Below, in pieces: positions 28,871 to 37,738 of a stretch of 64,000 nt of DNA (the first letter of the stretch is position 1; every line of letters starts with the position of its first letter). The stretch lies in assembly GCA_017528375.1 (NCBI GenBank), contig JAFXOY010000024.1:25497-89496 (forward strand), given 5' to 3'. The position numbers were made by a program, and so were the translations under genes. The notes below the pieces were generated by a model. It was not told where the DNA came from. It searched no databases and was given only the letters and a program-made list of their open reading frames with translations. The DNA comes from Clostridia bacterium (lineage in GTDB: Bacteria; Bacillota; Clostridia; TANB77; CAG-508).

Positions 28871-29416
28871 ATGAAAAAAGAACGTAAAAAAGAGTCTTCA
28901 GAACTTAGATGGTTTGTAATTGTATTCATATTAAGTTTTATACTATCTATAATTTTTTCTTTTATTTCAACATCAGCAATTAGCGGATTGAACATTTTAC
29001 CAGCTGTGTTAATTTTATTTTTAGTAATTTTTATAGGAATTGTCTTTGACGTAATTGGAGTATCAGTTACGGTTGCTAAAGAATCAGATTTCCATGCAAA
29101 AGCCTCAAAAAAAATAGCTGGTGCAAAAACATCATTAAAGCTTATAAAAAATTCAGCTAAAGTTGCAAATATTTGCGCAGATGTTATAGGTGATATTGCA
29201 GGAGTTTTAAGTGGATCTATAAGTGCATTAATAGCATTTAAAATCACAAGCACTTTTAACATGGAATTTAATATTCAATTTATAATAAGTGCCATTGTAG
29301 CATCATTAACAATTGCAGGAAAAGCTTTGGGAAAGGGAATTGCTCAACGAAATTCAACAAAGATTGTTGGAATTGTAGGAAAAATATTAAAAGTATTTAA
29401 TAGAGAAAGTAAATAA
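28871..29416 (+). CDS. oapA: OLE-associated membrane protein, OapA-like
   Basis: 181 residues with about four membrane helices (16-40, 45-70, 112-130, 135-155). The segment VFDVIGVSVTVAKESDFHAKASKKIAGAKTSLKLIKNSAKVANICADVIGDIAG resembles the conserved core of OLE-associated protein A (DxIGxAVT...FHxMAS+KxxGAK), given here only in part as the key residues D53, H73, S77, K86. OapA binds OLE RNA at the membrane as a dimer and influences tolerance of alcohol, cold and Mg2+ stress. It follows the candidate OLE RNA by 25 bases. Confidence 0.78.
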   Translation: MKKERKKESSELRWFVIVFILSFILSIIFSFISTSAISGLNILPAVLILFLVIFIGIVFDVIGVSVTVAKESDFHAKASKKIAGAKTSLKLIKNSAKVANICADVIGDIAGVLSGSISALIAFKITSTFNMEFNIQFIISAIVASLTIAGKALGKGIAQRNSTKIVGIVGKILKVFNRESK

Positions 29417-29421
29417 TATTT

Positions 29422-29457
29422 AAAGGATATAGTTGAAAATACTATATCTTTTTTTGA
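29422..29457 (+). terminator. Terminator after oapA
   Basis: AAGGATATAGT / ACTATATCTTT stem with T7 run. Confidence 0.85.
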
Positions 29458-29536
29458 GCCTCAAGTATACATAATTTGCAACAAAACTGTATTTATGGTA
29501 TAATGTAAAAGATAAATTCTTAAAGGAGGAATTTTC

Positions 29537-30013
29537 ATGAAACTAATTTCGCTGCGGAAAGCGAAATTAGATGACCTTAGTATTTATACAAAATTCTATA
29601 ATGATGATGATGCACAGTTTTTGTATTCAAACCATGACGACAATGATGAGAATAATTTAAAAGAAAAGCTTTATAATATCGGAATTGAAGAAAAAATATT
29701 AAATGAAATCAATGTCGAAGATGATTATAAAGAAAATCTAAAAAATATATATCTTATCATGGTTGATCAGGTTATATGCGGTTATATCAAAATAGAAAAA
29801 AAGGCAAAAGATATAGTAATTCGTGATATGGCCTTGAGTGATTATGGCATAATGAATGAATTATATCTTTCCAAATTATTCTATTGTTTAACACAAAAAA
29901 CAAAAACAGAAAAAATCATCATTTACTACTGCAATAATACTAATGCGAAAACATTGCAGAGAATAGGATTTGAAAAATTATTAGGTCGTCTTGAAAAAAC
30001 TGTCGGCATATAA
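29537..30013 (+). CDS. GNAT-like acetyltransferase-fold protein, 158 aa (orphan cassette)
   Basis: ATG after AAAGGAGGA. The C-terminal pattern YYCNNTNAKTLQRIGFEKLLGRLEK resembles the end of GNAT N-acetyltransferases (N..A...Y..GF), but the acetyl-CoA loop is not clear, so the enzyme call is tentative. In-frame CGG at 29555-29557 (codon 7, ISLRKAK) must be Arg; a +1 shift would stop after four codons. Own terminator at its end. Confidence 0.6.
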   Translation: MKLISLRKAKLDDLSIYTKFYNDDDAQFLYSNHDDNDENNLKEKLYNIGIEEKILNEINVEDDYKENLKNIYLIMVDQVICGYIKIEKKAKDIVIRDMALSDYGIMNELYLSKLFYCLTQKTKTEKIIIYYCNNTNAKTLQRIGFEKLLGRLEKTVGI

Positions 30014-30034
30014 TATGCTGACAGTTTTTATTTT
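29998..30034 (+). terminator. Terminator overlapping the end of the GNAT-like gene
   Basis: CTGTCGGCATA / TATGCTGACAG stem, T-run follows. Confidence 0.8.
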
Positions 30035-30113
30035 ATAAAATGACAAAAAACGCTATAAATTCATTAACATAACAAGTTGGTTCTCCATATTATATAATAC
30101 AGGAGGAATTGAT

Positions 30114-30878
30114 GTGGATAAAGTATTATATAGTATTATAGGAATTTTAATACCTTTCGTAGGTACTAGTTTAGGAAGTGCGTTTGTATTTTTCATGAAG
30201 AAAAATATGAGTGAAAAATTTCAAAAAATAACAGTTGGATTTGCTGCAGGAGTGATGATTGCAGCCAGCGTATGGTCACTTATTTTACCATCAGTTGAAA
30301 TGGCTGAAAATCAAGGAACAATTGCTTGGATACCTGCAACAATTGGATTGATTTTAGGTGTAGTCTTTTTAATATTTATTAATAAAAGTGCTGAAAAATT
30401 AGAAAGAAAAAGAAATGGTAAAAAACTTAATATGTTATTGTTTTCAGTCACACTACATAACATTCCAGAGGGAATGGCTGTAGGTGTGAGTTTTGCAGCG
30501 TTTTTAGCAGGAAATGCAGGAGTGGAACTATATGAAGCAATGCTTCTTGCAATAGGAATTGCTATTCAAAATATCCCAGAAGGCGCAATTATTTCAATGC
30601 CTTTGAAAATGGAAGGAGTTAGCAAACCAAAAGCTTTTTTATACGGCGTGTTATCAGGTGTGGTAGAGCCGATTGCAGCGGTTGTAACTTTAATGATGAT
30701 AAACATTGTTGTGCCAATTTTGCCATATTTGTTATCATTTGCAGCAGGAGCAATGATTTATGTTGTTGTTGAGGAACTAATTCCGGAAATTCACAGTGGG
30801 AAAAAATCTTTTTTAGGAGTTATTGGATTTACCATAGGATTTGTAGTAATGATGGTTTTGGATATTGCACTTGGATGA
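30114..30878 (+). CDS. ZIP-family metal transporter
   Basis: 254 residues from GTG 30114 after AGGAGGAATT. Eight membrane helices; the metal-binding helices IV and V are visible as LHNIPEGMAVGVSF and IAIQNIPEGAII (HNxPEG and QNxPEG). ZIP proteins bring divalent cations (Zn, Mn, Fe) into the cytoplasm. Single gene with its own promoter; metal not readable. Confidence 0.93.
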   Translation: MDKVLYSIIGILIPFVGTSLGSAFVFFMKKNMSEKFQKITVGFAAGVMIAASVWSLILPSVEMAENQGTIAWIPATIGLILGVVFLIFINKSAEKLERKRNGKKLNMLLFSVTLHNIPEGMAVGVSFAAFLAGNAGVELYEAMLLAIGIAIQNIPEGAIISMPLKMEGVSKPKAFLYGVLSGVVEPIAAVVTLMMINIVVPILPYLLSFAAGAMIYVVVEELIPEIHSGKKSFLGVIGFTIGFVVMMVLDIALG

Positions 30879-30941
30879 GACAATTGAGGACAATTCGGGC
30901 AATTCGGGGACAATTCGGGGACGCGTACCAAATTGTCCCCA
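30879..30941. repeat. Intergenic palindrome, GGGGACGCGTACC type
   Basis: Three short direct copies of GACAATTCGGG/GGCAATTCGGG, then GGGGACGCGTACCAAATTGTCCCC. Related to 20337-20380 and 5838-5897. Confidence 0.75.
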
Positions 30942-31073
30942 ATCGTTTCAAAATTAAATAAAAAAAATTATAATTTTATGATGCATTTTTTTATAAGTTG
31001 TATTATAATCATAAAAGCTAATGGTTATAGATACCAAAAAATCTAAATTTATGTGTAAAAAGGATGAGTGAAA

Positions 31074-31535
31074 ATGGAGAGAGTAAGAGGATTTGAAATT
31101 GCAAAAGGATGGGAAGATAAAGGTATTAATTTACCAATTAGAAAAACAAAATATTCAGCAGGATATGATGTAGAAGCTGCAGAAGATACTGTAATTCCTA
31201 GTTTTAAAAAGGGTGAAAATCCAACATTAATAAAAACTGGTATAAAAGCGTATATGCAAGATGATGAAGTTTTAATGTTATACAATAGAAGTTCTAATCC
31301 AAAGAAAAAAGGATTAATATTAGCAAATAGTGTTGGAGTAGTTGATAAAGATTATTATGGAAATCCTGATAATGATGGACATATAATGTTTGCATTTTAC
31401 AATATTAAAGATGAAGATATAACAATAAAAAAGGGAGAAGCTATAGGACAAGCTGTATTCCAAAAATATTTCGTAGCAGATGATGATATTGCAGAAGGTG
31501 AAAGAGTAGGAGGATTTGGCTCAACATCAAAATAA
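31074..31535 (+). CDS. dut: dUTPase family protein
   Basis: 153 residues from ATG 31074 (AAAAAGGA nine bases before). Trimeric dUTPase motifs: SAGYDVEAAED (motif 1), NRSSNPKKKGL (2), ANSVGVVDKDYYGNPDN (3), GEAIGQAVFQKYF (4) and GGFGSTSK (5). It hydrolyses dUTP to dUMP, keeping uracil out of DNA. Motif 2 has NRSS where RSS is usual and the motif 3 insert YGNPDN is slightly longer than common forms, as in phage-like dUTPases. Confidence 0.88.
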   Translation: MERVRGFEIAKGWEDKGINLPIRKTKYSAGYDVEAAEDTVIPSFKKGENPTLIKTGIKAYMQDDEVLMLYNRSSNPKKKGLILANSVGVVDKDYYGNPDNDGHIMFAFYNIKDEDITIKKGEAIGQAVFQKYFVADDDIAEGERVGGFGSTSK

Positions 31536-31549
31536 TGCACAAAATTTTT

Positions 31550-31593
31550 CCAGAAAAAATGGTAAAAGCTTTGACTTTTACCATTTTTTGTGC
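31550..31593 (+). terminator. Terminator after dut
   Basis: AAAATGGTAAAAG / CTTTTACCATTTTTT stem. Confidence 0.85.
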
Positions 31594-31682
31594 TATAATA
31601 ATAACTGTAGTTAAGAAGAAAAAGATAACCTTTATTGACTCATAAAAATATAAAAAATGCTAATTGAAAGGAAGTGTCTTAC

Positions 31683-32261
31683 ATGTTTAATGTAGGTGAT
31701 AAAATAGTATACCCAATGCATGGCGCTGGGACAATACATGCAATAGAAAAAAAGAATATTTTAAATGAGGAACAAGATTATTACATAATTTCAATGCCAG
31801 GTGAAGTAAAAGTTATGGTACCTACACAAAAAGCAGAAGAAATCGGTGTAAGAAATATTATAGATAAAAGTGACGTTTCAAAAGTATTAAACATTTTAGA
31901 AGAAGATGAAACAGAAATGTCTGATAATTGGAACAAGAGATACAGAGATAATATGGATAAAATGAAAAGTGGAGATATTTATGAAGTGGCTGACGTTGTT
32001 AGAAATTTAAGTTTCAAACAAAAAGAAAAAGGCCTATCTACAGGAGAGAAAAAGATGTTAAACAATGCTAAACAAATTCTTGTTAGTGAATTAGTTTTAG
32101 CAGAACATGTATCACAAGCTGAGATTGAAAAAATAGTTGAAAATAAAATTAATGTTTCATTCGAAGAAAATAGATTACATGAAAATCATGTTGAAGGAAT
32201 AAATAATAATATAGTTAGTAAATTTATTCCATTTGATAGTACAGGAACATCTGAAATTTAG
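31683..32261 (+). CDS. CarD-like RNA polymerase-binding regulator
   Basis: 192 residues. N-terminal Tudor-like RNA polymerase interaction domain starting MFNVGDKIVYPMHGAGTI, typical of CarD/CdnL/TRCF-RID proteins, then a helical DNA-contacting domain (WNKRYRDNMDKMKSGDIYEVADVVRNL...LSTGEKKMLNNAKQIL, split over residues 80-135). It modulates promoter opening. The tail beyond residue 150 is longer than usual. ATG 31683 after AAAGGAAG. Confidence 0.88.
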   Translation: MFNVGDKIVYPMHGAGTIHAIEKKNILNEEQDYYIISMPGEVKVMVPTQKAEEIGVRNIIDKSDVSKVLNILEEDETEMSDNWNKRYRDNMDKMKSGDIYEVADVVRNLSFKQKEKGLSTGEKKMLNNAKQILVSELVLAEHVSQAEIEKIVENKINVSFEENRLHENHVEGINNNIVSKFIPFDSTGTSEI

Positions 32262-32263
32262 TA

Positions 32264-32303
32264 AAAATGAAAAGCGGAAATATTAAATTTTCTGCTTTTT
32301 TTG
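32264..32303 (+). terminator. Terminator
   Basis: GAAAAGCGGAAA / TTTTCTGCTTTTTTT stem. Confidence 0.7.
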
Positions 32304-32415
32304 TCGATTAGGTATTTTACATAAATTGATAATTTATGTAAATATACAGAAGGATTTAATAAATTTGCGTCGAATAATAATAGTAGTTATATTATTTTTT
32401 AGAAAGGAACCCATA

Positions 32416-34254
32416 ATGGCAAGATATAGTGATGAACTTATAGATGAAATCAGAAAAAGCAACGATATAGTGGATGTTATCTCTCAATATGTTAATCTAA
32501 AAAGAAGTGGGAGAAATTTTTTTGGTTTATGTCCATTTCATAATGAAAAATCACCATCATTTTCAGTATCACCAGATAAACAAATTTTTCATTGTTTTGG
32601 TTGTGGTGTAGGTGGAAATGTATTTCATTTTGTAAGTAAAATTGAAAACATAGGGTTCATAGAATCATTACAAATGTTAGCAAACAGAGCAAATATAACA
32701 TTACCAGCATTGAATAATGATCAAGATAGTAAAACAGAATATTTAAAATCAAGAGTATTTGAAATTAACAAAATAGCTGCACAATTTTATCATGAAAATT
32801 TGTACAAGCCTACAGCAAAAATTGCTCAAGAATATGTTAAAAAAAGAAAGTTAGATAATAATACTTTAACTACTTTTTTAATTGGATATTCAGGTAATTT
32901 TGATGAATTGTATAAGCATCTAAAGGAACAAGGTTTTACTGAACAAGAAATTTTAGCATCAACATTGGTAAACAAAAATGATAGAGGTCAATTTATTGAC
33001 AGATTTAGACAAAGATTAATGTTTCCAATACAAGATGAAAGAGGTAGAGTAATAGCGTTTGGTGGAAGAATTTTGCAAGATAAACCTGCAAAAGATGCGT
33101 TAAGACCAGTAGGAAAATACATAAATTCATCTGAAAACATTGTTTACAGCAAAGGAAGACATTTATTTGGATTATATGCTGCTAAAAAACAAAAAATAGA
33201 CAAAATTTTAATTGTAGAAGGTTATATGGATGTAATATCTTTACATCAAAGAGGAATAACTAATGCAGTTGCTTCATTAGGAACAGCCCTAACAGAAGCG
33301 CAAGGAAGATTATTAAGAAGAAGTTGCGAACAAGTAATTTTGGGATATGATTCAGATGGAGCAGGACAAGAAGCTACTATGAGAGGTTTAGAAATTCTAA
33401 AAAATCTTGGATGTGACGTTCGCATTTTACAATTAGATGTGCCTTTATCAGAAGCAATAGATCCAGATGAATATATTTTAAAATTTGGACCAGAAAGACT
33501 AAATAAATGTGTTGATAATGCAATATCTTTAGTTGAATATAAGGTAAAAAAATTAAAACAAAGTTTAAATTTAGAACATCCAAATGATAAAATTAAGTTT
33601 TTAACAGAAATAGCTAAAGAGCTTTCTACTATTGACAGTGACCTTGAAAAAGAAGTATATGCTGAAAAAATAGCTCTTGATTACAAAATTTCAAAAGAAG
33701 CAATATATGCTGAAATAAACAAATTATTATATGGAAAAAAACAAAATGATAAAAATCAAATAAAGAAAAATAATCAAAATATTGAATAAAGTGCAAAACC
33801 ACAATTAAAAATTAATAATGATTCAATTACAAAGAAAGAAAATACAATAATTTATCTTCTTATAAATTATCCAGAAGAATCATATAATAGATTAAAAAGC
33901 AAAATAGATTATGAAAATATTAAGGATGAAAGAAATAAGCAAATAATAAAAAAATTGTATGAAGAATATGAAAAAGGTAATATTATTAATGAAGGAAATG
34001 TATTAGACTTATTTCAAGATGATGAAGATATTGTTAATTTTCTAACATGGGTTATGGCTTATGATTTTGAAATTACAGATGTTGATAAAGCTATAAACAA
34101 TATTTTGAGTAATTATGAAAAAGATAAATTGATCTTTATGAGAAATGAAATTGTTGAAGCACTTGAAAATACAGATAATTTAACTAAAGATGAAATAGCT
34201 AATTTAGAACAGAACTTATCAGATATAATAATGCAATTAGCTAAAATAAAATAG
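32416..34254 (+). CDS. dnaG: DNA primase DnaG with an in-frame TAA stop
   Basis: ATG 32416 after GAAAGGAACC. Zinc-binding CPFHNEKSPSFSVSPDKQ...HCFGCGVGG (CHC2), Toprim core with GRIL, IVEGYMDVISLHQ and GYDSDGAGQEA. The frame meets TAA at 33787-33789 after residue 457, then stays open in the same frame for 154 more residues to 34254; that part looks like the helical helicase-binding C-terminus (NFLTWVMAYDFEITDV). No ATG, GTG or ribosome binding site restarts it nearby. Either a nonsense mutation or base error, or stop readthrough, giving a primase with or without its DnaB-binding domain. Twelve bases before rpoD, as in most bacteria. Confidence 0.9.
33787..33789 (+). other. In-frame TAA inside dnaG
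   Basis: Reads ATT GAA TAA AGT GCA with the same frame open on both sides. No CGG is nearby, so this is a different kind of interruption from the four frameshifted genes. Confidence 0.8.
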
Positions 34255-34266
34255 GAGGTAGAATTA

Positions 34267-35583
34267 ATGAAAAAATCTGAAAAAGATGAAATAGAAATAG
34301 TACAAAAAATTGAAATACCAAATGTTGTTGGAAAAACAGAAGAACAAGCAAGAAAAGAATTAGATTTGCTTGATGTTGTAATTAAATATGTAAATGATGA
34401 GAAAAAAGACAATGGTGTAGTAATAGCACAAAGCCTTAAGCCTAAAGCAAAAGTTGACGAATATTCAGAAATAGTTCTAAAAATAAACAAAAAAGAGGAA
34501 AATAAAGGACTAGATAAAGAAAAGGTTAGAAATATAATTAAAAAAGCACAAAAAGATGGAAAAATAACATATGCTGAGTTGGCTACACAATTAGGTGATG
34601 CAAATACAGAACAAATAGAAGAAGTTTTTGATGAATTTGAAAATATTGGAGTAAATGTATTTAGCGAAGAACTAGAAGAACCTAATTTTGAAGACTTGGA
34701 AGAAGTTGAAGAAATAAAAATAGAAGACATGGATGTAACAAACTTTGATGGAGTTAATGTTGATGATCCAGTTAGAATGTATTTAAGAGAAATAGGAAAA
34801 ATACCATTATTAACATATGAAGAAGAATTAGATTTAGCTAAAAAGGTTCTAGAAGGTGATGAAGAAGCTAAACAAAAATTAGCAGAATCTAACTTAAGAT
34901 TAGTTGTAAGTATAGCAAAAAAATATGTTGGTAGAGGAATGTTATTCCTAGATTTAATCCAAGAAGGTAACATGGGATTAATCAAAGCTGTTGAAAAATT
35001 TGATTATACAAAAGGATATAAGTTTAGTACTTATGCAACATGGTGGATTAGACAAGCAATTACAAGAGCTATTGCTGACCAAGCAAGAACAATAAGAATT
35101 CCAGTTCACATGGTAGAAACTATTAATAAATTAATTCGTACTTCAAGAGATTTACTTCAAAGATTAGGACGTGAGCCTACTCCTGAAGAAATTTCTAAAG
35201 AAATTGAATTACCAGTTGAAAAAGTATTAGAAATTCAAAAAATTGCACAAGATCCAGTATCTTTAGAAACACCAATAGGTGAAGAAGATGACAGCCATTT
35301 AGGAGACTTTATTCAAGATGATGATTCACCAGCACCTCAAGATTCAGTTGCTTATACATTATTAAAAGAACAATTAGAAGAAGTAATGAATACATTAACA
35401 CCAAGAGAAGCTAAAGTTTTAAAATTAAGATTTGGTTTAGAGGACGGAAAAGCGCGTACTTTGGAGGAAGTTGGAAAAGAATTCATGGTTACTCGTGAGA
35501 GAATTAGACAAATTGAAGCCAAAGCTTTAAGAAAATTGAGACATCCTAGTAGAAGTAAAAAGTTAAAAGACTATATGAACTAA
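34267..35583 (+). CDS. rpoD: Primary sigma factor RpoD/SigA with N-terminal PASTA domain
   Basis: 438 residues, ATG after AATAGGAGG. Residues 15-78 form a PASTA domain: [19 protein letters not shown], then [20 protein letters not shown] ending in LKIN. It is followed by region 1.1 (82-140), region 1.2 ([18 protein letters not shown]), regions 2-3 ([32 protein letters not shown]) and region 4 ([35 protein letters not shown]). PASTA domains normally lie outside the cell on penicillin-binding proteins and Ser/Thr kinases, where they bind muropeptides; a cytoplasmic one on the housekeeping sigma factor is unexpected. The join is one uninterrupted frame with no sign of error. Confidence 0.95.
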   Translation: MKKSEKDEIEIVQKIEIPNVVGKTEEQARKELDLLDVVIKYVNDEKKDNGVVIAQSLKPKAKVDEYSEIVLKINKKEENKGLDKEKVRNIIKKAQKDGKITYAELATQLGDANTEQIEEVFDEFENIGVNVFSEELEEPNFEDLEEVEEIKIEDMDVTNFDGVNVDDPVRMYLREIGKIPLLTYEEELDLAKKVLEGDEEAKQKLAESNLRLVVSIAKKYVGRGMLFLDLIQEGNMGLIKAVEKFDYTKGYKFSTYATWWIRQAITRAIADQARTIRIPVHMVETINKLIRTSRDLLQRLGREPTPEEISKEIELPVEKVLEIQKIAQDPVSLETPIGEEDDSHLGDFIQDDDSPAPQDSVAYTLLKEQLEEVMNTLTPREAKVLKLRFGLEDGKARTLEEVGKEFMVTRERIRQIEAKALRKLRHPSRSKKLKDYMN

Positions 35584-35664
35584 TTTCTAAAAAACTTGAT
35601 TTTTAACGATTTTTATGTTATTATTAATGTACGTATAATTTTATACAAATCGGAGGATGAAAAA

Positions 35665-35985
35665 ATGGAAGAAGAAGTAAGAACCAGAACTACATTATTA
35701 GGTTCTATAAAAGAAGCTGTAATGGCTATCTTTTCAGGAAAAGAAGAAATTATAAATAATATAGATGAAATAACTGATTGGGATGATTGCAAAAAAAATA
35801 TAAATAAGCTTTCTGAAGATGAGAGAAAGGAAGTTCAAAATATTTTAAAGGCAGAAGAAATGTTAAATAGAAGAAAAGCTCAGGTTAATAAAGCAAAAAA
35901 CAGTCTCAAAAGTCAGATAAAAAATCCTGAAAGTAGACCTAAAATGAGGGCTAAGGTAATCGAAAAAGAAGAAAAAGAAAAATAA
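35665..35985 (+). CDS. Hypothetical protein, 106 aa
   Basis: ATG 35665 after CGGAGGATG. Charged helical protein (ELRKA-rich second half), no membrane segment. Codon use is like the housekeeping genes. No family recognised. Single gene with terminator. Confidence 0.65.
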   Translation: MEEEVRTRTTLLGSIKEAVMAIFSGKEEIINNIDEITDWDDCKKNINKLSEDERKEVQNILKAEEMLNRRKAQVNKAKNSLKSQIKNPESRPKMRAKVIEKEEKEK

Positions 35986-36021
35986 AATAAAGAACTAGTT
36001 TAACTAGTTCTTTATTTTTTT
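35984..36021 (+). terminator. Terminator
   Basis: AAAGAACTAGTT / AACTAGTTCTTTA stem, T-rich tail. Confidence 0.85.
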
Positions 36022-36081
36022 CATTAATAACTATTGACAAATAATAAAAAAATTATTATAATATTACTTGTCGATTGACAT

Positions 36082-36158
36082 GGCGAGATAGCTCAGTTGG
36101 CTAGAGCATCCGGTTCATACCCGGCAGGTCGGTGGTTCGAATCCACTTCTCGCTACCA
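36082..36158 (+). tRNA. tRNA-Met (CAT), elongator type
   Basis: 77 bases with encoded CCA. Acceptor GGCGAGA/TCTCGCT, anticodon loop TTCATAC, T arm GGTGGTTCGAATCCACT. The layout matches elongator tRNA-Met of Bacillus more than the initiator, which has three G-C pairs next to the loop. Confidence 0.9.
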
Positions 36159-36193
36159 AAAGCTGAATTACAAAGTAATTCAGCTTTTTTTAT
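36158..36193 (+). terminator. Terminator after tRNA-Met
   Basis: AAAGCTGAATTAC / GTAATTCAGCTTTTTTT stem. Confidence 0.85.
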
Positions 36194-36219
36194 GTTCAAA
36201 CAAATCCATACCCAATGTA

Positions 36220-36426
36220 TCATTTAGATAGTTTTTCATATTCTTTACATTTTATTCTATAATCCATTTGCTGTGTTAAATATTTATAATACATATATGC
36301 TTGTTCATATTGCATAATAGGGTTTATCATTGGTGTTTCATACATTGATGAGTCAAAATTGTTCTCATAAGGATTGTTAAAACCACTAGAATTTGAAAAA
36401 TTGTTAAAATCCATATTTCTATCCAT
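36220..36426 (-). CDS. Hypothetical protein, 68 aa, Asn/Tyr/Met-rich
   Basis: ATG 36426-36424 after AAAGGAGC on the minus strand. Low-complexity N-terminus (NMDFNNFSNSSGFNNPYENN) then a helical YYKYLTQQMDYRIK part. Composition recalls small spore-coat proteins, and the upstream neighbour is the sporulation gene ylbJ, but this is only a suggestion. Confidence 0.6.
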   Translation of the reverse strand: MDRNMDFNNFSNSSGFNNPYENNFDSSMYETPMINPIMQYEQAYMYYKYLTQQMDYRIKCKEYEKLSK

Positions 36427-36490
36427 AATGTAAAAGCTCCTTTCATAAAAGTTTTTGGTCATTTTATTATATTAATGATTATATAAAATA

Positions 36491-37543
36491 TTACAAATTA
36501 ATAATATTAAAATAAAATGAACCACAACATTGTAGAATAACAAATGTATAAAAAGCTGCAATAATTCCTTGCAATAATTTTCCTATTAAATATGGTCTCA
36601 TAGACAAATTATTTTTGCTTGCAATACTGAATATTTGTAAGAAAATTGAAAGACCAGCAAAACCAAGCAAAAAAGCACATGTTATAATTTGTAAAGACAT
36701 ATTCTTACAGTGAATCATTGAAATAGAGTTTACTCCATTAGTAAGCTCAAGTAATCCAATTAATATGCCTTTTCCTAAATCATTAGAAATACCAAAATAG
36801 CTCAACAAATTAGCAACAAAGTCAATTACATTCAAATTGTTAAATATAGAAATTATTATAGAAAACAAAACAATAAATCCACCAATTAACAAAATGGTTG
36901 AAATAGAATTTGTTATGCTATTGCTCAAAATATTTCCTAAATCTGATACATTACATGAATTTGCAGATATATTATTCCTATAATTTCTTTTGCTATTTAT
37001 CCAACTCCAATTGTGTTTACTAATAAAACCAAAGATTAATCCTACTGTTATGCAAGCTAAGAGATGTGTAATGAAAAGAATAATTCCTATTAAACTGTCT
37101 CCAAATAAACTAATTCCAACTGTTCCAATAATAAAAAGTGGACCAGAATTATTTGTAAAAGCAAGCATTCTTTCTGCCTCTGATTTAGTACAAGTTCCGT
37201 CTTCAATAAATTTATTAATAATTTTGGCACCAACAGGGTAACCACTTATGATGCCCATTATAAATGCATAACTTCCTTCTCCTGGAACATTAAAGAGTGG
37301 CTTCATAAATTTATTGGTCAATTTACCTAAATAATAGGGTATGTTTGTGTAATTTAATAATTCAGTTGCAATAAAAAATGGAAAAAGTGATGGAACAACG
37401 TTTTTGGCCCATAAAGTTAGTCCGTTTTTAGCAGCAAATAGATTAGTTTGAGAGAATATTACTAGAAAGATTAAAAACAGTGCAAATATAGTTGTTAAAA
37501 AATTTTTTTTAATTATAAGAATCCATTTATTTAGAAAATTCAT
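36491..37543 (-). CDS. ylbJ: Sporulation integral membrane protein YlbJ
   Basis: 350 residues, about nine membrane helices. Nucleoside-recognition/Gate-type domain with VPSLFPFFIATELL, GEGSYAFIMGIISGYPVGAKII and AERMLAFTNNSGPLFIIGTVG, the conserved core of YlbJ, a sigma E-controlled protein needed for spore cortex and resistance. ATG 37543-37541 with AAGGAG upstream on the minus strand. Confidence 0.9.
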   Translation of the reverse strand: MNFLNKWILIIKKNFLTTIFALFLIFLVIFSQTNLFAAKNGLTLWAKNVVPSLFPFFIATELLNYTNIPYYLGKLTNKFMKPLFNVPGEGSYAFIMGIISGYPVGAKIINKFIEDGTCTKSEAERMLAFTNNSGPLFIIGTVGISLFGDSLIGIILFITHLLACITVGLIFGFISKHNWSWINSKRNYRNNISANSCNVSDLGNILSNSITNSISTILLIGGFIVLFSIIISIFNNLNVIDFVANLLSYFGISNDLGKGILIGLLELTNGVNSISMIHCKNMSLQIITCAFLLGFAGLSIFLQIFSIASKNNLSMRPYLIGKLLQGIIAAFYTFVILQCCGSFYFNIINL

Positions 37544-37603
37544 AGTTTTCTCCTTAAAATATTCTTTTGTTAGGATTATATGCTTGTATTAGGCTAGGTA
37601 TTC

Positions 37604-37648
37604 GCAAAAAATGTTCTCTAATCGTTGACTAAAGAACATTTTTTTGGT
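37604..37648. terminator. Palindrome AAAAAATGTTCT...AGAACATTTTTTT
   Basis: Strong stem with T-run in the ylbJ-mfd gap. With divergent neighbours on both sides it may attenuate mfd. Confidence 0.65.
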
Positions 37649-37738
37649 AAAATAGAAAGAGGTTCAAAATGCTGAAAACAAGTGTATTTCAACCTAACAA
37701 TTTGAAATTTGGAAATATTTGAAAGGAATGAATAAAAG

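Noticed and set aside
33790-34254. A separate gene for the DnaG C-terminal domain
   Set aside because: There is no start codon with a ribosome binding site after the TAA and the frame is unchanged, so a split gene is less likely than a stop within one gene.
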